Made by a program: the position numbers and the translations under genes. A stretch of DNA of 7,691 bases from NCBI GenBank assembly GCA_030535715.1, contig JAUNRL010000046.1, forward strand, positions 1 through 7,691, read 5' to 3'. Below the pieces are notes generated by a model. It saw only the letters and a program-made list of their open reading frames with translations. It was not told where the DNA came from and ran no database searches. This stretch comes from Bacillota bacterium (GTDB lineage: Bacteria; Bacillota; Clostridia; Peptostreptococcales; Anaerovoracaceae). Position 1 is the first letter of the stretch. The number at the start of each line of letters is the position of its first letter. Below, piece by piece: positions 1 through 5,865 of the stretch.

Positions 1-183
1 ATTATAGGTCTTGTTCTCCGACAGCAGCTTCGCTACCTGAAGACGCTGCGCAATGGCGTGGATCTCGTTGATTGTGCAGATATCTTCAAAGAATCGGTAG
101 CAGTCCTCTTCGTCTTCCAGCAAAAGAACCGCCCGAAACAATTCGTCGATATCGTCCCGCTTGAATTTGGATTCGTATGCCAT
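1..183 (-). CDS. yerC: YerC/YecD family TrpR-like DNA-binding regulator (3' end cut by window edge)
   Basis: The first 61 residues of a small helix-turn-helix protein of the TrpR-related YerC/YecD family are visible; family members are about 100 residues, so the C-terminal part lies outside the window. The visible part contains the family hallmark near residues 28-51: DCYRFFEDICTINEI followed by AIAQRLQVA, then LLSENKTYN at the edge, just before the place where these proteins carry a recognition helix of the GASTATISR kind. The start is the ATG at 183, preceded 6 nt upstream by a clean AAAGGAG ribosome binding site. The gene has its own promoter and follows the S41 peptidase gene after a 100-nt gap. 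The family is a presumed transcriptional regulator of unknown regulon; binding of tryptophan is not established. Identification is by recalled similarity to B. subtilis YerC and is strong; the function is only inferred. Confidence 0.9.
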   Translation of the reverse strand, partial: MAYESKFKRDDIDELFRAVLLLEDEEDCYRFFEDICTINEIHAIAQRLQVAKLLSENKTYN

Positions 184-206
184 GTTCCACTCCTTTCCTG
201 ACGTTG

Positions 207-237
207 ATACTTTCGTACTTTTGAGTATAATACTTTC
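207..237. repeat. RTACTTT triple direct repeat and AGTATAATACT palindrome over the yerC promoter
   Basis: Three copies of RTACTTT occur on the plus strand: ATACTTT at 207-213, GTACTTT at 215-221 and ATACTTT at 230-236. The first and third copies extend to the 8-mer ATACTTTC and lie 23 nt apart. A near-perfect palindrome, AGTATAATACT (224-234, one unpaired central base), overlaps the -10 box. The cluster spans the -10 box and the predicted transcription start, a classic place for a repressor operator. That it is an operator, and that YerC itself binds it, is inference. Confidence 0.45.
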
Positions 238-252
238 ACGCGGTAAATTCAA
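224..252 (-). promoter_or_regulatory. Sigma-A type promoter of yerC
   Basis: Read on the minus strand, a -35 box TTGAAT (252-247, 4 of 6 consensus) is followed after exactly 17 nt by a -10 box TATACT (229-224, 5 of 6 consensus). Transcription would start near position 217, giving a leader of about 34 nt that includes the AAAGGAG ribosome binding site at 196-190. It lies in the AT-rich gap after the S41 peptidase gene, so yerC is probably transcribed independently of the upstream operon, with or without read-through. Confidence 0.7.
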
Positions 253-283
253 GTAGTAATTCAGTGTGATTTTTGTACCGGGT

Positions 284-1459
284 TTACTTCTCCACCAGTT
301 CCCTGGCCTTGTCCAGCTGTTCGTCGGCCTCCGTATCCTTATCGTCCTCGATCACCGTATCCGGCGTCACGCCTTCCTTGTGAACGCGGTGTTTCTTCGG
401 CGTCAGGTATTCCATGATAGTCAGCTTCAGCCCGGAACCGTCTTTCTGAGGAAGAGTCACCTGAATGACCCCCTTGCCGAAGGTCTTTTCCCCGACGACC
501 GGGATCCCGTTGTCCTGCAGTGCTCCAGTCAGAATCTCCGAGGCGCTGGCCGAATAGCCGTTGACCAGAACCGCCGTCTTCAGACCGGTCTTCCCGTCCT
601 TCGCGTCGCAGGTCTCCTCCTTGCCGTTTTTATCCACGATATAGGTGATAACTCCCGCGTCAAGGAATTCATCGGCGACCTGCGCGCACTCATCCACCAG
701 ACCGCCGCCGTTGTTGCGCAGATCCAGCACCAGATTCTTCGCGCCCCTGTCCTCGACAGCGTGCAGAGCCCGGTCAAAATCCTCTCCGGACTTCTCGATG
801 AATTCGGTGATCTGAATGTATCCCGTCTGGTCGTCCAGCATCCGGTATTCCACGGTCTCGTGGTGAATGGTATCCCGGGTCATGGTGACTTCTTTTTTAT
901 CCCCTTCATGCATGACTTCCAACGTCACCTGGGTTCCCCGTTCTCCGCGGATGTTCGCCGCCATGACATCGATCTCGTCATAGGTCTTCCCGTCCACCGT
1001 GAGGAGATAGTCCCCGGGAACAATCCCGGCCTTCCCCGCCGGCGACCCCTTGCTTACCGAAACGACTTCATAGTCCCCCTGTTCGTTTTTTTCGAAGGTA
1101 ATGCCCACCCCGGAGTATTCCGCGTTATAGGATTCCTCATCGGACTTGAATTCCTCCTTCGTCATATAGGCGGAATAAGGATCGTTCAGTCCCTTGACGT
1201 AGCCGTGGTAGGCGCCGTTGACCAGATTCTCCTCCCTGATGTCACCGTTGTAATACTTTTCGATCTGGGCATGCAGGGAATCGATTTTCTTCTGGTCAAT
1301 CTTGTCAGCCGTCGATTTCACCGGCCCCGCGCCGGCCATCAGGCTGCACACAAATCCGGCCACCGCGCCGAGAACCAGCGCCAGGACCAGACAGATCACA
1401 AAAACAAAGACCGGGATACCCCGTCTGTATTTAACGGTTGCTGCTGTCATCTCTTCCAC
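284..1459 (-). CDS. ctpA: S41A family C-terminal processing serine peptidase with PDZ domain
   Basis: This 391-residue protein is a membrane-anchored carboxyl-terminal processing protease that cleaves exported proteins outside the membrane. A single hydrophobic segment lies at about residues 15-40. A short helical linker follows, then a PDZ domain (about 115-195, with YSGVGITF and SPAGKAGIVPGD), then the S41 catalytic core. The core contains LVLDLRNNGGG (243-253), SASASE (303-308) with the expected nucleophile Ser305, and TFGKGVIQ (326-333) with the general base Lys329 and Gln333, so the catalytic residues appear intact. It resembles B. subtilis CtpB, which also lies next to ftsEX. The start is a GTG at 1459, supported by GGAGGAG 7 nt upstream (1473-1467); the internal ATG at 1450 would be 16 nt away. 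The gene overlaps the recJ 3' end by 29 nt. The symbol could equally be ctpB; the substrate is unknown. Confidence 0.93.
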   Translation of the reverse strand: MEEMTAATVKYRRGIPVFVFVICLVLALVLGAVAGFVCSLMAGAGPVKSTADKIDQKKIDSLHAQIEKYYNGDIREENLVNGAYHGYVKGLNDPYSAYMTKEEFKSDEESYNAEYSGVGITFEKNEQGDYEVVSVSKGSPAGKAGIVPGDYLLTVDGKTYDEIDVMAANIRGERGTQVTLEVMHEGDKKEVTMTRDTIHHETVEYRMLDDQTGYIQITEFIEKSGEDFDRALHAVEDRGAKNLVLDLRNNGGGLVDECAQVADEFLDAGVITYIVDKNGKEETCDAKDGKTGLKTAVLVNGYSASASEILTGALQDNGIPVVGEKTFGKGVIQVTLPQKDGSGLKLTIMEYLTPKKHRVHKEGVTPDTVIEDDKDTEADEQLDKARELVEK

Positions 1460-3080
1460 TTTGTATCTCCTCCACGATAAACTGTACTCTGGTTCTACCG
1501 TTCCATACCTGACTGCTGACGATGCCCAGCAGATCAGCCGGGCCGCCGGCCGTCAGCAGATCCGCGTATTGCTGCGCCCGGCGAAACAGCACGCAGGAAG
1601 CCGCCGCTCCGTCCCGCACCGCCAGGAACCGCGCATGAGTCTCATCCGCTCCCATGAACCGGAGCTGAGCAGTCTGCACGTTCTTCAGCATAAACACGGG
1701 CCGGGGATTCCCCTCCCCGAAGGGTTCCATGGCCGAAAGCGCCTGCGCCAACTGCACCGTAACCTCCGCCGGCTCCAGTGTCATTTCCGCGTCGGTTCCG
1801 CCGGTGACAATCTCCGGATGCGCCGCAAACAGGCGGGCGACATCCTCCTCCACCCCGGCCTTCACCAGTTCGAAATCCTCTTCACGCATGGTGAATCCGC
1901 AGGCACCGCTGTGCCCGCCAAACTTCAGAAACCGATCCCGGTAGGTGTCCAGCAGTGCCCGGATGTCCACGCCGGGGATGCTCCGTCCCGTGCCCTTCAG
2001 CAGACCTTCTCCCGAAGGGGTCGCCAGAACCACGGGCCGGTGAAAAGACTCCTTCAGCTTTCCGGCGGCAATGCCGGCAATGCCTTCGTGGATGTCCTCC
2101 ACCCGCAGGAACAGGATGTCTTCATCGCCGGAAGCCATTTCCTCGCAGCGTTTCACCGCCTCCTCCTGCACCTTCTTCCGGTTCCGGTTGTACTGAATCA
2201 GCCGGTCGGTCTGCACCCGGATCGTTTCCTCATCTTCCGCCATCAGCAGGCGAACCGCATCGGCGGCGGTACCCATGCGCCCCGCCGCATTAATGTGGGG
2301 AACAATCCCGAAGGCAATGCTCTCCGACGTAATCCGCTCCAGGGAAATGGCCTCCGCCAGTGCCCGCAGCGAAGGCCGGTCCTTCTGATTGAGCTTCGCC
2401 ATACCGTACTTGACCATCGTACGGTTTTCGTCAACCAGCGGGACGATGTCGCCCACGGTTCCCGTTCCCGCCAGATCGAGGGCCCCGCCGACGATCTCCC
2501 TGGGAAGACCGCAGGCTCTCTGCAGGGCCTGCAGAAGCTTAAAGGCAACCCCGCACCCGGCCAGCTGCCGGAAGGGATAACTTTCGCCTTCCTGCCGGGG
2601 ATCGATGACCACGCAGTCCGGAAGCACCTGCCCTGGCTGATGATGATCGGTAACCAGTACGTCCATACCCAGGCTGCGGGCCCGTTCCACCTCCCTGACC
2701 GAGGTGATGCCGCAGTCCACGGTAATCAGCAGATCCGTGCCCTCCGCCCGCAGCGCTTCCACCGCACCGACGTTCAGCCCGTACCCTTCCGTAAACCGGG
2801 AGGGTATATACCAGTCCAGGTTGTCCGTCAGCAGGGACAGGACGCTGCGCAGGATGCAGATGGACGTAACGCCGTCGGCATCGTAGTCTCCGTATATGCA
2901 GATCCGGTTTCCCTTCTCCGCATGAACTCGGATAAGATCGACCCCTTCCCGCATGCCAAGCATGAGAAAGGGATCGTATGCGGCCTTCGGAAGAGGCGAA
3001 AGATATTCCTCCCGAAGGGCCGGATCATCCAGCCCTCTGCCGGAGAGGATCTGTTCCAGAATGGTCTTCGGCGTTCTCAT
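1431..3080 (-). CDS. recJ: Single-stranded-DNA-specific exonuclease RecJ
   Basis: This 549-residue cytoplasmic DHH-family exonuclease degrades single-stranded DNA 5' to 3' in recombination and mismatch/base-excision repair. Metal-binding motifs of the DHH domain are present in order: YGDYDADG (63-70), LITVDCGIT (118-126), VTDHH (143-147) and GTVGDIVPL (207-215), then HINAAGRMG (262-270). The DHHA1 domain follows with HEGIAGIAAGKL (331-342) and GGHSGACG (388-395), and an OB-fold region with MEPFGEGNPRPVF (451-463). All key metal ligands are recognisable. The protein is close in length to E. coli RecJ (577) and lacks the long C-terminal extension of B. subtilis RecJ. Its ATG overlaps the stop of the M23 gene as ATGA, with only a modest GAGAGG ribosome binding site, so translational coupling is likely. 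Its 3' end overlaps the S41 gene. Placement within a cell-division cluster is notable. Confidence 0.95.
   Translation of the reverse strand: MRTPKTILEQILSGRGLDDPALREEYLSPLPKAAYDPFLMLGMREGVDLIRVHAEKGNRICIYGDYDADGVTSICILRSVLSLLTDNLDWYIPSRFTEGYGLNVGAVEALRAEGTDLLITVDCGITSVREVERARSLGMDVLVTDHHQPGQVLPDCVVIDPRQEGESYPFRQLAGCGVAFKLLQALQRACGLPREIVGGALDLAGTGTVGDIVPLVDENRTMVKYGMAKLNQKDRPSLRALAEAISLERITSESIAFGIVPHINAAGRMGTAADAVRLLMAEDEETIRVQTDRLIQYNRNRKKVQEEAVKRCEEMASGDEDILFLRVEDIHEGIAGIAAGKLKESFHRPVVLATPSGEGLLKGTGRSIPGVDIRALLDTYRDRFLKFGGHSGACGFTMREEDFELVKAGVEEDVARLFAAHPEIVTGGTDAEMTLEPAEVTVQLAQALSAMEPFGEGNPRPVFMLKNVQTAQLRFMGADETHARFLAVRDGAAASCVLFRRAQQYADLLTAGGPADLLGIVSSQVWNGRTRVQFIVEEIQSGRDDSSNR
1467..1473 (-). 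promoter_or_regulatory. Ribosome binding site of the S41 peptidase gene, inside recJ
   Basis: GGAGGAG on the minus strand lies within the last codons of recJ and sits 7 nt before the GTG at 1459. It selects this GTG over the in-frame ATG three codons later. Confidence 0.8.
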
Positions 3081-4171
3081 TTCAGGTAGCCTCTCGGATC
3101 CACCACATCGCCGTTCTTGTACACGCGGTAATCCAGATGGGGTCCCGTAGAATACCCGGTGGAGCCCACCTTGGCAATGGTCTGCCCCTTCTTCACCTTC
3201 TGCCCTGCCGAGGCAATGGTTGAGGAACAGTGGTTATACTGGGTAACCAGTCCGCCGCCGTGGTCGATGATCACCGATTTACCGAAGCCGCCGTACCAGC
3301 CGGAATGGATGACCTTGCCGTCTGCCGAAGCCACGATGGCCGCCCCCGAGGGCGCGCCGATATCCAGCGCCGCATGAAATTCCCTTCCGTGGAAGGGACA
3401 GCGCCGCCATCCGTAGCCGGAAGTAATGGTGGTATGGCCCGGCGTCGGCCAGACGAAAACGCCGCCGGTATATTCCGAGGTGTCGCTGGAGCTGATCTCT
3501 CCGTTGGCTTCCTTGGCCGCCAGCTCCGCTTCCAGAGCCGTCATTTCATCTTTCAGATCATCGATGGCCTCTTCGGTAGCCTTATTGGACTGGGCCAGCT
3601 TCTCCTTCTGCGAGGCAACCTCCGCCACCTCCTGCTCCGCCGTGGCCTCTGCTGTCATCAGAGCATCCCGCAGATCCTCCACCTGCTGCTTCTTCTGCTC
3701 AATCTCGTCATGAGCCTCCTGCATCTGCCGCAGAACATCGGCGTCACTCTGGTATACCCGCTGCACCATATCCAGATTCGTCATGAAATCCGAGAAACTG
3801 CCCGAATTCAGCAGCACGTCCATGAATCCCACGGATCCGTTCTTGTACATGTTGCGCAACCGGGCGCTCAGATCCCGGTTCTGCTGATCGACCTTTTTCT
3901 GCGCTTCCTTCAGATCCGCTTCCAGAACCTTCAGGTCTTCCTGACTGTTGGCGATCTCCGCCTGGAGCGCGTCAATCTGCTGCTCAATGTCCACGATGGT
4001 GGTCATCAGCTCCTTTTCCCGCTGCTTGCCCTCGTCAAGCTGCTCCTGCTTCTTCTGGATCTGGTCGTTCAGTTTGTCCAGGGATTCCGAATCCTTCGGC
4101 GCCGCGAAGACCGTACCGGAAAGTCCGGCGGCCATCAGGAAGGCGATGCTCAGAATCACGATTCGTTTCAT
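3077..4171 (-). CDS. Secreted coiled-coil M23 (LytM) peptidoglycan hydrolase, PcsB/CwlO/EnvC-like FtsEX partner
   Basis: This 364-residue exported protein has a signal peptide (about 1-23, likely cleavage after VFA), a long coiled-coil region (about 29-217) and a C-terminal M23/LytM domain (about 238-364). The middle of the coiled coil has RLRNMYKNGSVGFMDVLL (104-121) and SFSDFM, typical of the PcsB/EnvC family whose coiled coil contacts FtsX. The M23 domain has SGYGWR (251-256), His266 and Asp270 of the HxxxD motif, and His314 in YNH. The closing HxH motif reads PHLDY: His345 is kept but the usual zinc-ligand histidine is Asp347. It may therefore be a variant enzyme or, as with E. coli EnvC, an activator with little activity of its own. 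The mature protein has exactly two cysteines, Cys258 and Cys315. GGGAGG lies 8 nt before the ATG and overlaps the region of the ftsX stop; the gap to ftsX is 15 nt. Confidence 0.9.
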   Translation of the reverse strand: MKRIVILSIAFLMAAGLSGTVFAAPKDSESLDKLNDQIQKKQEQLDEGKQREKELMTTIVDIEQQIDALQAEIANSQEDLKVLEADLKEAQKKVDQQNRDLSARLRNMYKNGSVGFMDVLLNSGSFSDFMTNLDMVQRVYQSDADVLRQMQEAHDEIEQKKQQVEDLRDALMTAEATAEQEVAEVASQKEKLAQSNKATEEAIDDLKDEMTALEAELAAKEANGEISSSDTSEYTGGVFVWPTPGHTTITSGYGWRRCPFHGREFHAALDIGAPSGAAIVASADGKVIHSGWYGGFGKSVIIDHGGGLVTQYNHCSSTIASAGQKVKKGQTIAKVGSTGYSTGPHLDYRVYKNGDVVDPRGYLK

Positions 4172-4186
4172 CAGACCTTCCTCCCT

Positions 4187-5074
4187 CTACGCGTTCAGGA
4201 ATTTCCGCATGGAGATCATGCTTCCGCTGGCGCCGATGCTGACCCCCAGAGCCAGGAAGATCCAGGCCAGATTGGTGATCAGGAATTCCTCCGGCACAAT
4301 CCGCATGGACAGCATGGACATCATCTGATCGCCGATGGCATCGATAATCCTATGGTACATGGCATCCGCGATGCCGATGGAAACCGCCGCAGAAATCAAC
4401 CCGATAATGATGCCCTCCACCAGGAAGGGTCCCCGGATGAACCAGTTGGTCGCTCCCACATATTTCATGATGCTGATCTCATCGGCGCGGTTGAACACCG
4501 TCAGCTTAATGGTGTTGGATACCACGATGATGGAGATGATGATCAGGAAGATCATCACCACAACCGCGGAGATCTGGATAAACCGCGTCACCCGCAGCAG
4601 CTTGTCCACGGTATTCTTGTAGTATTTGATGTCCTCCACTCCGCCGTAGGTGGCCGCCTTCTCCGCGATGGCGTCCGCCTGTTCCAGATCGCCGATCTGA
4701 ATGATGATCGAATTGGGAAGCGGATTGGTCTGCAGGTTGTCCAGCAGATAACTGTTATCTCCCCACCGGGTCCTGAACTCCGCCATGGCCTCTTCCTTGG
4801 TCTGGAATCTGGCGTCCTCCACGCCCTTGACGGTCCGGATGTCCGCCACCATCATCTGGGCGTCGTCCGGCGTCGTCTCATCGGTCAGGTAGATCTGAAT
4901 CGAATCGTAATCGCCCTTGATGGTCTCCGCCGCCATATTGACGTTAATGGCCGCGATGAAGAAAATGCTCAGAATAAGCAGCATGGCCGTGATCGCGAAG
5001 ATGGAGACGATGCCCGTGTTCAGATTCCGGAAAAACTGAATGAAGGCCTGCTTCAGCGTATAGAAAAATCTCAT
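4187..5074 (-). CDS. ftsX: Cell division ABC-type permease FtsX
   Basis: This 295-residue integral membrane protein pairs with FtsE and passes its ATPase cycle to an extracellular peptidoglycan hydrolase. Four membrane segments are visible at about residues 21-43, 168-189, 217-239 and 266-286, with a large extracellular domain between the first two (about 44-165). The size matches the pneumococcal-type FtsX domain that binds PcsB. The conserved cytoplasmic stretch NTIKLTVFNRADEISIMKY (187-205) and GATN (207-210) are characteristic of the family. Length is usual. The ATG overlaps the ftsE stop as ATGA, and AGGAGGG (5089-5083) lies 8 nt upstream, inside ftsE. Tight coupling to ftsE on one side and the M23 gene on the other supports a working FtsE-FtsX-hydrolase complex. 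Confidence 0.96.
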   Translation of the reverse strand: MRFFYTLKQAFIQFFRNLNTGIVSIFAITAMLLILSIFFIAAINVNMAAETIKGDYDSIQIYLTDETTPDDAQMMVADIRTVKGVEDARFQTKEEAMAEFRTRWGDNSYLLDNLQTNPLPNSIIIQIGDLEQADAIAEKAATYGGVEDIKYYKNTVDKLLRVTRFIQISAVVVMIFLIIISIIVVSNTIKLTVFNRADEISIMKYVGATNWFIRGPFLVEGIIIGLISAAVSIGIADAMYHRIIDAIGDQMMSMLSMRIVPEEFLITNLAWIFLALGVSIGASGSMISMRKFLNA

Positions 5075-5844
5075 CTGCGCTGCCCTCCTCTCCGGAACCG
5101 GGTCTTGAAGAGCCGCCGGGTTTCCACTTCCACCGTGTCAAAGGTCATTTCCGTGTCCTGCAGCGCCTGCATATAACCGTACATACCGAACTCATCCCGG
5201 ACGATCCGTCCGTTCTCGATGGCAATGACCCGTTTCTCCATCCGGTCCACGATGTCCTTGGCGTGGGTGACCATCAGGATGGTCGTTCCCCGCATATTGA
5301 TCGTGTTCAGCAGCTGCATGATTTCCCAGGCCGTGTCCGGATCCAGATTTCCCGTCGGCTCGTCGGCGATCAGGATCTTGGGCCGGTTGACAATAGCCCG
5401 CGCGATGGCAACTCGCTGCTGTTCACCGGCGGAAAGCTCGTCCGGATACTTCTGGGCGTACTCGGAAATCCCCATCATGCTCAGCACCTGGGGCACGTTC
5501 CTCCGGATCGCCCGTCTGGGCTGATGGATAATCTCCATCGCAAAAGCAACATTTTCGTAGACGGTCTTCTTGGGAAGAAGACGGAAGTCCTGGAACACAA
5601 TGCCGATGTTGCGCCGCAGCAGCGGAATCTGCCGGGAGGTCATCTTCGTGACGTCCTCTCCCCGCACCCGGATAGTGCCCTTGTCTGCGTCGATCTCCTT
5701 CAGGATCAGTTTGACGAAGGTGGACTTTCCTGCGCCGCTTGGGCCAACCAGAAAAACGAAGTCCCCCTTGTTGATGTGTACGGTCACATTATCCAGGCCT
5801 ACATTGGACTTGTAATACTTGGTGACGTTGTTGAACTCAATCAT
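5071..5844 (-). CDS. ftsE: Cell division ATP-binding protein FtsE
   Basis: This 257-residue cytoplasmic ABC ATPase works with FtsX to control septal peptidoglycan hydrolysis. The Walker A motif GPSGAGKST is at 34-42, the Q-loop glutamine is Gln85 in VFQDFRLL, Walker B is ILIADEPT with Asp161 and Glu162, and the H-loop is His194 in MVTHAKD. The signature motif reads LSAGEQQR (137-144) where FtsE normally has LSGGEQQR. The protein is about 30 residues longer than the usual 220-230. The extra basic C-terminal tail (about 225-257) is in frame up to the ATGA overlap with ftsX, so it is not a frameshift. The start ATG gives the usual MIEFNNVTKYY beginning. Its ribosome binding site AAAGGA is 12 nt away, rather long, with a palindrome between. 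It lies 21 nt after the transketolase gene, implying co-transcription. Confidence 0.96.
   Translation of the reverse strand: MIEFNNVTKYYKSNVGLDNVTVHINKGDFVFLVGPSGAGKSTFVKLILKEIDADKGTIRVRGEDVTKMTSRQIPLLRRNIGIVFQDFRLLPKKTVYENVAFAMEIIHQPRRAIRRNVPQVLSMMGISEYAQKYPDELSAGEQQRVAIARAIVNRPKILIADEPTGNLDPDTAWEIMQLLNTINMRGTTILMVTHAKDIVDRMEKRVIAIENGRIVRDEFGMYGYMQALQDTEMTFDTVEVETRRLFKTRFRRGGQRR
5083..5089 (-). promoter_or_regulatory. Ribosome binding site of ftsX inside the ftsE 3' end
   Basis: AGGAGGG on the minus strand, 8 nt from the ftsX ATG, is formed by the last codons of ftsE, which read as the arginine/glycine tail RRGGQRR. The ribosome binding site therefore partly shapes the end of FtsE. Confidence 0.75.
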
Positions 5845-5848
5845 GGAC

Positions 5849-5858
5849 GATAGCTATC
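5849..5858. repeat. 10-bp perfect palindrome GATAGCTATC between the ribosome binding site and start of ftsE
   Basis: The palindrome sits in the 21-nt gap between tktC and ftsE and overlaps the end of the AAAGGA ribosome binding site (5862-5857). As RNA it could form only a weak three-pair stem with an AGCT loop, perhaps extended by outer GGA/TCC pairing. It may be chance or a minor translational control; no function can be assigned. Confidence 0.35.
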
Positions 5859-5865
5859 CTTTCCG

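Larger units (their letters stand above)
184..283. other. Intergenic gap between the S41 peptidase gene and yerC
   Basis: This 100-nt stretch is visibly richer in A and T than the flanking genes. It holds the yerC promoter, the repeat cluster and the yerC ribosome binding site. Immediately after the S41 stop codon I find no GC-rich hairpin followed by a T run on the minus strand, so no intrinsic terminator is evident and read-through from the operon into yerC is possible. Confidence 0.6.

Noticed and set aside
33..239. 68-codon minus-strand frame overlapping yerC
   Set aside because: It is out of frame with yerC, and its start lies within the yerC promoter. The YerC frame has the family motif and a proper ribosome binding site.
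1330..1420. Possible lipoprotein signal in the S41 peptidase (cysteine at residue 38 after the hydrophobic segment)
   Set aside because: The residue before the Cys is Val and the lipobox pattern is not met; a plain membrane anchor fits better.
1448..1450. ATG three codons into ctpA as the alternative start
   Set aside because: It is 16 nt from the ribosome binding site, against 7 nt for the upstream GTG.
266..1480. 404-codon plus-strand reading frame opposite ctpA
   Set aside because: It is a mirror of the ctpA coding frame in GC-rich DNA. Its translation is rich in Arg, His and Pro with no recognisable domain, whereas the minus strand encodes a complete S41 peptidase with catalytic motifs.
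1302..3089. 595-codon plus-strand reading frame opposite recJ
   Set aside because: Low-complexity His/Arg/Gln-rich translation without family motifs; the opposite strand encodes complete RecJ. Long antisense frames are expected from GC-biased third positions.
3230..5176. 648-codon plus-strand reading frame opposite the M23 gene, ftsX and the ftsE end
   Set aside because: It spans three real genes on the other strand, is rich in His, Leu and Asp as expected for an antisense shadow, and shows no domain or convincing ribosome binding site.
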